From Hydrogenothermaceae bacterium (GTDB lineage: Bacteria > Aquificota > Aquificae > Hydrogenothermales > Hydrogenothermaceae), in the NCBI GenBank assembly GCA_026984415.1, contig JALSSE010000446.1, forward strand, positions 1 through 6,671: 6,671 nt of DNA, given 5' to 3'. Positions 1 to 4,995 of this stretch are shown here, piece after piece. Each line of letters begins with the position of its first letter. The stretch's first letter is position 1. The notes under the pieces are model-generated. The model worked only from the letters and a program-made list of their open reading frames with translations, did no database searches and had not been told where the DNA came from. The position numbers and the translations under genes are program-made.

Positions 1-47
1 TTCGTGTAAGCTATGCCTCTGTGAAACAGGAAGCTCGGCTTTTTTAA
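1..47 (+). CDS. tnpB: TnpB C-terminal end (partial, cut by window start)
   Basis: Reading from base 3 gives the 14 residues RVSYASVKQEARLF followed by TAA at 45-47. The SVKQEA-type ending and its position directly on a terminal hairpin are characteristic of OrfB/TnpB proteins of IS200/IS605 elements, which are RNA-guided nucleases. Only the last codons are present, so the RuvC and zinc-finger parts cannot be checked, nor whether the gene is intact. The stop codon lies inside the hairpin at 34-54, as is usual where the 3' end of tnpB overlaps the right end and the omega-RNA. The family call rests on tail plus context; a random open frame is unlikely but not excluded. Confidence 0.7.
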   Translation, partial: RVSYASVKQEARLF

Positions 48-64
48 AGCCGAGAGGATGTCAC
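34..64 (+). ncRNA. Putative 3' scaffold of the TnpB omega-RNA with right-end hairpin
   Basis: CTCGGCTTT (34-42) pairs perfectly with AAAGCCGAG (46-54) across a TTT loop, giving a 9-bp stem. In characterised TnpB systems the omega-RNA is made from the 3' end of tnpB through the right end, and the guide is the host sequence immediately beyond the element. By analogy the guide here would begin near base 65 (TACTGCAAGTCC...). The hairpin is seen directly; its role as omega-RNA is inferred. Confidence 0.4.
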
Positions 65-161
65 TACTGCAAGTCCTTTTTTTCATGACACTATCCTCAA
101 TATTTAATTCCTTATCTCTAATATAATGCCTGTAGTATAGTACAGGGTCAAGCCGAGTTTG

Positions 162-188
162 ATTTGTATTTGATGATTAATTTGTATT
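162..188 (+). repeat. Short direct repeat in the left intergenic region
   Basis: ATTTGTATT occurs at 162-170 and again at 180-188, each followed by a TGAT-containing stretch. It lies between the insertion-element end and the terminator hairpin. In sequence this AT-rich it may be chance, and no function is suggested. Confidence 0.25.
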
Positions 189-194
189 ATTGAT

Positions 195-215
195 AGGGGG
201 AGTTTCCCCCTTTTT
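195..215 (+). terminator. G/C-rich hairpin with T-tract between convergent transcripts
   Basis: AGGGGGA (195-201) pairs with TCCCCCT (205-211) across GTT, and the plus strand then continues with four more T (212-215). On the plus strand this is a textbook intrinsic terminator for transcription leaving the insertion element. On the minus strand the same hairpin lies 25 bases beyond the barrel gene's stop, but is followed by ATCAATAATAC rather than a U-tract. It may work in both directions, less well for the minus-strand operon. Confidence 0.55.
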
Positions 216-236
216 GAATTTAAGTAGAAATATTGA

Positions 237-1403
237 TTACCATGTTAAAAACATTGATAAAATGTACCTTCTATCTTCATCCTGTCCTTGTGCTGCTCCT
301 ACTTCTTCTCCATATGTTGTAAAAGTTAATTGAAGTACTCCTAATCTTAAATCAGCACCAGCGGATATATAACCTTCATATAAGCCAGCTCTTAATGCCA
401 ATTTAACCCATTTATTTTCATAAACAGAGGCTTCACCACCAAATCTTAATCTTTTTAGTTTAGAACTATCGTCGTACTGTTCTGTTATATCTATATAGTC
501 AGCTGAAAAGATAAAATTATTTAGATATGGTACTTTAGGGTTTATAGACATTCCTATATTTGCTGTCATAGGTATTTTTCCAGCTTCTTTAAAATCTAAA
601 TCTCCAATATTTAGTAAAGAAAAACCTAAAGACATGTTTAGTTTTTTTAATTTTGGTATTTTGTTTCCAACCCTATAAATTAAACCAATATCTCCTGAAA
701 TTGCAGAATCACTCTTTGCCAATTCATCTGTTATGTATTCATCTAAATTGTCTTGATGTTCTACTAATTCTCTGGAAGTAAAGTTGTGGTAAAGGGAATT
801 CCTATATACATACTTTAATCCTAATCCTAAGCTTAAATCACCGTCTAAAGTATCATAGCTGGTACCAAAAAATAGTCCTGCTGTTGTGTTGTAGTTGAGT
901 TCTAAAACCCCTTCTGAGCTAAAGCCCTGGTGTGTTTTTCCGTCAAATTTAGTTCCAACTAAAAAACCAATAGATAAACCTATCTTATTTATTTTTTTAG
1001 ATACTGATGAATAATTTGCTATATTTAAATGTAAATTCTTTCCTCTATATTTTTTTAAAACATTGTTTACAGCTTCTAATTTGTCATCATCTGAATCACC
1101 ATCATGGTCTAAATCTCCTGTATCAAGAGCATCAGAGAAGTCTGAAAGGAAATCTAAAGAGTTCTGATTTGTTGATAGATTTAGACCTAATAAATCAACT
1201 TCAAATCCTGATTTTGGATTTAAATTTGAAAGTCCAGCAGGGTTATAAAATATAGAAGTACCTGTTCCTCCAACTGCAGTATATGCACCTCCCATACCTA
1301 ATACACGGGGGTCTTTGTAAAGATATGGGTATTCATATATTGCACCAGAGCTTATTTTAGCAAGGAGAAAGGTTGATGTTGTTATCAGTCCTAATTTTTT
1401 CAT
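237..1403 (-). CDS. PorV/UPF0164-like outer-membrane beta-barrel protein
   Basis: This 388-residue protein starts with a Sec signal peptide (KK, hydrophobic stretch to about 17, likely cleavage near A21). The segment 32-58 has the PRVLGMGGAYTAV...IFYNPAGL pattern typical of PorV/PorQ/UPF0164 and FadL-like barrels. The rest alternates hydrophobic and polar residues in beta-hairpin fashion and ends in an aromatic residue (YILSMFLTW), as outer-membrane barrels do. Residues 97-110 carry a run of alternating Asp (DLDHDGDSDDD) resembling an EF-hand/thrombospondin-type calcium loop, probably in an external or periplasmic loop. The ATG overlaps the lipoprotein stop by one base (TAATG), and AGGGGG lies about nine bases upstream inside that gene, so coupled translation is likely. 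Its substrate or partner is unknown. The fold class is fairly secure; the function is not. Confidence 0.75.
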   Translation of the reverse strand: MKKLGLITTSTFLLAKISSGAIYEYPYLYKDPRVLGMGGAYTAVGGTGTSIFYNPAGLSNLNPKSGFEVDLLGLNLSTNQNSLDFLSDFSDALDTGDLDHDGDSDDDKLEAVNNVLKKYRGKNLHLNIANYSSVSKKINKIGLSIGFLVGTKFDGKTHQGFSSEGVLELNYNTTAGLFFGTSYDTLDGDLSLGLGLKYVYRNSLYHNFTSRELVEHQDNLDEYITDELAKSDSAISGDIGLIYRVGNKIPKLKKLNMSLGFSLLNIGDLDFKEAGKIPMTANIGMSINPKVPYLNNFIFSADYIDITEQYDDSSKLKRLRFGGEASVYENKWVKLALRAGLYEGYISAGADLRLGVLQLTFTTYGEEVGAAQGQDEDRRYILSMFLTW

Positions 1404-2644
1404 TAGTCATCCCCCTTTATGTATTTTGATAAAAGGTCAACATTTTCAGATTTTATTTTTATGTTATCTGCATTATTTAGATTACAGCTTATATCATTAC
1501 AAGATACTGTTATTGTTCCACATGTACATAAGCATGCTGATGGGTCAGGATTACATAAATCTTTTTTAAAGTCTTTTATTGCATTTTTAACATCATTTTG
1601 CTGTTCTTCTGGAAGTACAGAAATAATGGAATCTGCTCCGTTGTTGATTGTTTCTATTACTGCCTCAGCTATATTTTTATCTTCCCCTTCTTCATTTAAC
1701 ACAGGACATGGATAACATTCATTATTATCTGTACACTGGGAAAAATCTAATTTACAGTACCCATCTACAATAACAGGTAAACCGTCTTCTTGTGATATAA
1801 GTTTTTTGTATACTTTTTGAGATTTACCATTACAAATAGTTAAGTCTGGATTTAATGAAATTGTTAATAATGTGTATGTGTAGTTTTTGTTGTTTTTTGT
1901 GAAAGTTATATTTTGTGTAGTTGTTGTTATATTTGGATTTGAACAGCTTCCATTTACTGAGTACTCTATTTCACAGGCAGTTGCATCTGCTGGGTCTGCT
2001 ATTCCGTTATTATCTATATCATAATTTTTACATTCTGTTAAGTTGTTTGAGGATTGGTCAAGCCAGTCTACTATAATTTCTGCTATGTCCCCATCTTGAT
2101 TTGTATCTGTACCACCAGAAAGTAGCAATCCAAATGAAGATGTTGCTTTAGCTGTATCTACAAGACCAATATAGAAACAGGCATTTTTTTGAAGTGTGCT
2201 TAATTCATTTTTGTGGGTATCACAGTAATCTGATATGTTTTGTATACTATTACCTATAGCTTCTTTGTAATAAATATTAGCCTTATCAAGGTCATTTAAT
2301 GAATTTCCATTTATTCTTTTTGATAATGCTTTTATGAATAGTCTATATCCATCATTACTTTCATCAGAAGAATTAATCATATCGTTAATAAGTGAATTTA
2401 TATCAAATCCTGCTTTTCCTATATATGCTGCAGCAAGATTTACTTTTAGTTCTTCTTTTGAAAAAGCATATTGATAGCTTTTATCATTTTCCAATTTATC
2501 AATTACGTACTGGTAATTTCCTTCATCAAGTTTTTGTAAAATTTCGTATCTTTTTGCTTCTGATGTATCTTCTCCACTAAAATCACATCCTGAAACAATA
2601 ACTGCAAAAAGAAAAAACATCAGGTAAACTTTAAATATTTTCAT
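1403..2644 (-). CDS. Cysteine-rich lipoprotein with EF-hand-like loops
   Basis: This 413-residue protein has a clear type II signal: a hydrophobic helix, then lipobox VSGC with lipidated C20. Residues about 30-130 are helical and TPR-like (EGNYQYVIDKLEND; NLAAAYIGKA; ANIYYKEAI). Two calcium-loop-like stretches follow: D180-x-N-x-D-G-D around 180-191, and D209-x-D-x-N-G...D220, which has an acidic residue at loop position 12. The mature part has 16 further cysteines (141, 156, 205, 224, 234, 271, 297, 304, 310, 313, 364, 371, 373, 375, 382, 387). Seven of these fall in the last 50 residues, suggesting multiple disulfides. An amphipathic helix spans about 323-362. The start is supported by GGAGGAG just upstream. 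It precedes and overlaps the barrel gene, so the pair probably acts together at the outer membrane. I do not recognise a named family. Confidence 0.75.
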   Translation of the reverse strand: MKIFKVYLMFFLFAVIVSGCDFSGEDTSEAKRYEILQKLDEGNYQYVIDKLENDKSYQYAFSKEELKVNLAAAYIGKAGFDINSLINDMINSSDESNDGYRLFIKALSKRINGNSLNDLDKANIYYKEAIGNSIQNISDYCDTHKNELSTLQKNACFYIGLVDTAKATSSFGLLLSGGTDTNQDGDIAEIIVDWLDQSSNNLTECKNYDIDNNGIADPADATACEIEYSVNGSCSNPNITTTTQNITFTKNNKNYTYTLLTISLNPDLTICNGKSQKVYKKLISQEDGLPVIVDGYCKLDFSQCTDNNECYPCPVLNEEGEDKNIAEAVIETINNGADSIISVLPEEQQNDVKNAIKDFKKDLCNPDPSACLCTCGTITVSCNDISCNLNNADNIKIKSENVDLLSKYIKGDD

Positions 2645-2682
2645 ACTTCTCCTCCAAATTTAACAGAAAATGTTATTTTTAT

Positions 2683-2711
2683 TTAATAGATTATCGTTGC
2701 TTATTGATTAA
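2683..2711 (-). promoter_or_regulatory. Weak candidate promoter for the lipoprotein-barrel operon
   Basis: Read on the minus strand, TTAATC (2711-2706) and TATTAA (2688-2683) are 17 bases apart and lie about 40 bases upstream of the lipoprotein ATG. The matches to sigma-70 consensus are only partial (3/6 and 4/6). GATAAT at 2695-2690 is an alternative -10. Readthrough from merR, on the same strand, is also possible. Confidence 0.2.
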
Positions 2712-2714
2712 AAT

Positions 2715-2797
2715 TTAATTTTCTATTGATGAAATTATTGGACAATTTAGGATAGAGCCTTTACTTTGACATTGCTTGATTAGTTCTTGAAGGATTT
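2715..2797 (-). other. Out-of-frame C-terminal metal-binding segment of merR
   Basis: If the ribosome or polymerase slips by -1 on the seven A at 2801-2795 (ATA AAA AAA TCC read as A AAA AAA), translation continues for 26 residues as ILQELIKQCQSKGS, then ILNCPIISSIEN, and stops at TAA (2717-2715). The joined protein is 132 residues with cysteines at 80, 115 and 124. Spacings of 35 and 9 are identical to C82/C117/C126 of Tn501 MerR, and NCPIISSI aligns with its SCPLIASL. This is direct evidence that the segment belongs to merR. Whether the shift is a mutation, a sequence error or programmed cannot be decided here. No strong upstream Shine-Dalgarno or downstream hairpin that would stimulate frameshifting is visible. 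Confidence 0.8.
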
Positions 2798-3112
2798 TTT
2801 TATATTTTCTAAATCTTTTATTTTTTCTTCAACATCTTTTAATTTTTCTTCTGCTATCTGCCTGACTTCTGAGCATTCACCTTTTGTTTCAAATCTTAGC
2901 TCTAATAACTCTTTTATCTCTTTTAATGTAAAACCAAGCTCTTTTGCTCTTTTAATGAATTTAATTCTTTTTACATCTTCTTCAGAAAATAGTCTGTATC
3001 CATTTTCTGACCTTAAAGCCTTTGGAAGTAATCCTAATCTTTCATAATATCTTATAGTTTCAGGATTAACCCCTGACTTCTTTGCGAGCTGTCCCCTTGT
3101 AAGTGGTTTCAT
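2780..3112 (-). CDS. MerR-family transcriptional regulator, frame ends early (mercury-type)
   Basis: This 110-residue protein has the MerR layout: helix-turn-helix at about 5-26 (LAKKSGVNPETIRYYERLGLL), wing at about 36-45 (NGYRLFSEEDV), second helix pair at about 46-70 (FIKRAKELGFTLKEIKELL), and a dimerisation coiled coil at about 82-106. C80, in a KGEC context, corresponds to C82 of Tn501 MerR. Family members are usually about 130-145 residues, and this frame stops just before the metal-binding C-terminus. That C-terminus exists in the -1 frame immediately after an A7 run (see the entry at 2715-2797). No ribosome-binding site precedes the ATG. An upstream TTGTAC/TATTTT pair would start transcription within a few bases of it, so the mRNA may be leaderless. 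It is divergent from the disulfide oxidoreductase gene and upstream of the lipoprotein operon; no mer transport or reductase gene is in view. Confidence 0.85.
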   Translation of the reverse strand: MKPLTRGQLAKKSGVNPETIRYYERLGLLPKALRSENGYRLFSEEDVKRIKFIKRAKELGFTLKEIKELLELRFETKGECSEVRQIAEEKLKDVEEKIKDLENIKKSFKN

Positions 3113-3120
3113 AGTAATTG

Positions 3121-3148
3121 AAAATAGTTATAAAATCATGCTGTACAA
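3121..3148 (-). promoter_or_regulatory. Candidate merR promoter giving a near-leaderless mRNA
   Basis: On the minus strand, TTGTAC (3148-3143) is followed after 16 bases by TATTTT (3126-3121). Initiation six to eight bases further would fall within about three bases of the merR ATG, which agrees with the lack of a Shine-Dalgarno sequence. The -35 lies in a near-palindrome around TGTACA. The match to consensus is moderate. Confidence 0.35.
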
Positions 3149-3176
3149 GGTAAAAAATTTTTTCTTGAAAATCTCA

Positions 3177-3197
3177 TTTTTAACTGCCTGTTAAAAA
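3177..3197. promoter_or_regulatory. Perfect 8-bp dyad, candidate operator
   Basis: TTTTTAAC (3177-3184) and GTTAAAAA (3190-3197) form a perfect inverted repeat around TGCCT. It lies over the -35 position of the plus-strand promoter at 3205-3213, where a regulator could act. It is not the classic mer operator, which sits inside a 19-bp spacer and contains GTAC-N4-GTAC. The dyad is visible; which protein binds it, if any, is unknown. Confidence 0.35.
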
Positions 3198-3199
3198 CC

Positions 3200-3213
3200 T
3201 ATAATGATATAAT
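3200..3213 (+). promoter_or_regulatory. Tandem -10 boxes, promoter of the PDO-dxr-rseP operon
   Basis: Two perfect TATAAT hexamers occur eight bases apart, at 3200-3205 and 3208-3213. The second is preceded by TG one base away (TGATATAAT), forming an extended -10 that can work with a poor -35. They lie about 30-40 bases upstream of the PDO ATG. The usual -35 position (3185-3190, TGCCTG) is a poor match and is covered by the dyad. Confidence 0.55.
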
Positions 3214-3243
3214 AAAAATAAAAATTTTAAAAAAAGGAAAGTT

Positions 3244-3858
3244 ATGTTAAGTGACGAAGTTAAACAGAAATTAAAGGAAGAGTTTAAATCTTTAAAAGAC
3301 CCTGTATTACTTGTTTTACACTCAAAAGGAGATAGTCTATCTCAAGATATAAAAAAATTACTAACAGAAATTTCATCTCTGAATGAGAAAATAAGTTTTA
3401 AAGAAGATAAAAATTTACAATGTTTGGATTATCCATGTATAAACATAAGATTAGAGGAAAAAGATTTTGGAATTAAATACATGGGTTTACCTGCTGGTGG
3501 TGAATTTAAAACTTTCATTGATACAATAAAGATGGTTTCAACTAATGAATATAAAATATCTGAAAGGATTGAAGAGTTTATTGAAGAAATAGATAAACCA
3601 ATTGAAATTAAAGTTTTTGTTACAACTTCTTGTGGATGGTGTCCTCCAGCAATATTGAAAGCTTACAGTTTTGCCCTTGTAAGCGATTACATTTCTGCAA
3701 CTGCTATTGATTGTTTCGCTTTTAGAGATTATGCAATGAAATACAATGTTTCAGCTGTTCCTAAAACTGTAATAAACGATAAAATTGAGTTTGTTGGATT
3801 TAAAGATGATAATGAATTCTTTGGATATATTGCCGAGGCTTTAGAGGAAGTAATTTAA
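3244..3858 (+). CDS. Two-domain protein disulfide oxidoreductase with degenerate N-terminal active site
   Basis: This 204-residue cytoplasmic protein is built of two thioredoxin folds like archaeal/Aquifex PDO (glutaredoxin-like domain family), about the usual PDO size. The C-terminal fold (about 120-204) has the redox centre C130-G-W-C133 in VFVTTSCGWCPPA and a cis-proline loop SAVPK (P173). The interdomain motif GIKYMGLPAGGEF (about 76-88) is a family signature. The N-terminal fold (about 1-105) lacks the expected CxxC: HSKGDSLSQ stands there, and the following loop is shortened. Two cysteines, C60 and C65, flank its cis-proline-like P64. The protein probably keeps one dithiol site for disulfide exchange or reduction. 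AAGGAAAG precedes the ATG by a few bases. The stop is immediately followed by the TTG of dxr, so the two are cotranscribed. Confidence 0.85.
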   Translation: MLSDEVKQKLKEEFKSLKDPVLLVLHSKGDSLSQDIKKLLTEISSLNEKISFKEDKNLQCLDYPCINIRLEEKDFGIKYMGLPAGGEFKTFIDTIKMVSTNEYKISERIEEFIEEIDKPIEIKVFVTTSCGWCPPAILKAYSFALVSDYISATAIDCFAFRDYAMKYNVSAVPKTVINDKIEFVGFKDDNEFFGYIAEALEEVI

Positions 3859-4971
3859 TTGAAAACAATTGCACTGCTTGGTTCAACAGGTTCAATAGGA
3901 ACTCAAACATTAGAAATAGTAAGAAAATATCCAGATAGAATAAAAGTAAAATTATTATCAGCTTCAAAATTTTCAGATTTACTTTTACAGCAAGTAGAAG
4001 AATTTAAACCAGAATACGTTTATGTTGCAGATTACAATAGAGATGTAGATATAAAAAGTAAAATTTTAACTGGAGATGAAGGCTTAATAGAAATTTCCCA
4101 GTTAGATGTAGATTTGTTTATTAATGGTATTTCAGGTATAGCAGGTATAAAACCAACTTATTACATACTAAAAAATGGAAAAAAATTAGCCACAGCAAAT
4201 AAAGAATCAATAATATGTTTAGGTGAAATATTAAAAGATAAATACAGGGATATTTTTCCTATTGACAGTGAACATTCTGCAATTTTCCAGTGTTTGATAG
4301 GAAATAAAATTGAAAATGTTAGGAGAATAATTTTAACTGCATCTGGTGGACCTTTTCTCTTTACTCCAATTGAGGAATTTTCTTCAATAACAGTAAAAGA
4401 AGCTTTAAACCATCCAAAATGGAGTATGGGAAAGAAAATTTCAATTGATAGTGCTACATTAATGAATAAAGGTCTTGAAATAATAGAAGCCCATTATCTA
4501 TTTAATATTCCTTATACAAAAATAGATGTTGTAATACATCCAGACAGTATTATTCACGGAATGGTTGAATTTATTGACGGTTCAATAGTTTCTAATATGT
4601 CAAATCCTGATATGAGAATTCCTATTTCTTATGCTATTTCTTATCCAGAAAGATGGGAAACAAATGTTGAATTTTTAGATTTTACAATGTTAGGTAAATT
4701 AGAGTTTTTTTCTCCAGATTACGAAAAGTTTCCATTATTAAAGCTTGCAAGGGAATACGGTAAAAAGGGAAGTTATTATCCTACAGTTCTTACTGTTGCA
4801 GATGAGATTGTTGTTAATAAATTTTTAGAAGGTGAAATTAATTTTAATGAAATCCCAGAATATATTGTTAAGATTTTAGAAAATATTAAATTTAATTCTC
4901 CTAAAGATTTAGAAGATATTTTAAATATAATTGAAGAAGTAAAAGAAGTTTTTCAAAAAATTTCAAATTAA
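3859..4971 (+). CDS. dxr: 1-deoxy-D-xylulose 5-phosphate reductoisomerase
   Basis: This enzyme of the MEP isoprenoid pathway converts 1-deoxyxylulose 5-phosphate to 2-C-methyl-D-erythritol 4-phosphate using NADPH and a divalent metal. At 370 residues it is slightly short of the E. coli enzyme. Visible motifs are the nucleotide loop GSTGSIG (8-14), TANKE (112-116), the metal/substrate motif DSEHSA (136-141; D136 and E138 ligands), SGGPF (162-166), and the block from H185 to E207 (HPKWSMGKKISIDSAT, MNKGLE). H185, S198, N203, K204 and E207 match catalytic and phosphate-binding residues. HPDSI replaces the commoner HPQSI, and LTVADE (311-316) replaces LNAANE; both look tolerable. The start is TTG, fixed by the glycine-rich loop, with AGAGGAAG inside the preceding gene as ribosome-binding site. 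It abuts the PDO gene with no spacer and lies 24 bp before rseP, a widely conserved dxr-rseP order. Confidence 0.96.
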   Translation: MKTIALLGSTGSIGTQTLEIVRKYPDRIKVKLLSASKFSDLLLQQVEEFKPEYVYVADYNRDVDIKSKILTGDEGLIEISQLDVDLFINGISGIAGIKPTYYILKNGKKLATANKESIICLGEILKDKYRDIFPIDSEHSAIFQCLIGNKIENVRRIILTASGGPFLFTPIEEFSSITVKEALNHPKWSMGKKISIDSATLMNKGLEIIEAHYLFNIPYTKIDVVIHPDSIIHGMVEFIDGSIVSNMSNPDMRIPISYAISYPERWETNVEFLDFTMLGKLEFFSPDYEKFPLLKLAREYGKKGSYYPTVLTVADEIVVNKFLEGEINFNEIPEYIVKILENIKFNSPKDLEDILNIIEEVKEVFQKISN

Positions 4972-4995
4972 TTAAATTCAGGAGGTTTTTAAGTT

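Larger units (their letters stand above)
1..64 (+). mobile_element. Right end of an IS200/IS605-family element (partial)
   Basis: A tnpB tail is followed by a perfect hairpin and then GAGGATGTCAC at 54-64. These elements have subterminal hairpins rather than terminal inverted repeats, and end a few bases beyond the hairpin at a short cleavage motif. I place the boundary at or near TCAC (61-64), which makes 65 onward host flank. The exact boundary is inferred because the left end lies outside the window. The element points toward the convergent barrel gene and is separated from it by a hairpin/T-tract. Confidence 0.6.

Noticed and set aside
122..127. Perfect TATAAT on the plus strand in the left intergenic region
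   Set aside because: No fitting -35 lies upstream, and no plus-strand gene follows before the terminator hairpin and the convergent barrel gene.
1007..1715. Plus-strand open frames at 1007-1255 and 1419-1715
   Set aside because: Both are antisense to the barrel and lipoprotein genes, have low-complexity Leu/Ser-rich translations and lack credible ribosome-binding sites.
2661..2675. Inverted repeat TAACA-N5-TGTTA upstream of the lipoprotein gene
   Set aside because: Only five base pairs in very AT-rich DNA, which is expected by chance; not strong enough to call an operator.
2787..3047. Plus-strand open frame opposite merR
   Set aside because: The translation is mostly Phe/Ser/Asn from reading the antisense of a Lys/Glu-rich coiled coil; the minus-strand MerR is certain.
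3141..3149. CTGTACAAG near-palindrome as a classic mer operator
   Set aside because: Classic mer operators have two GTAC-containing arms around a 4-bp centre within a 19-bp promoter spacer. Only one GTAC is present and the spacer is 16 bp.
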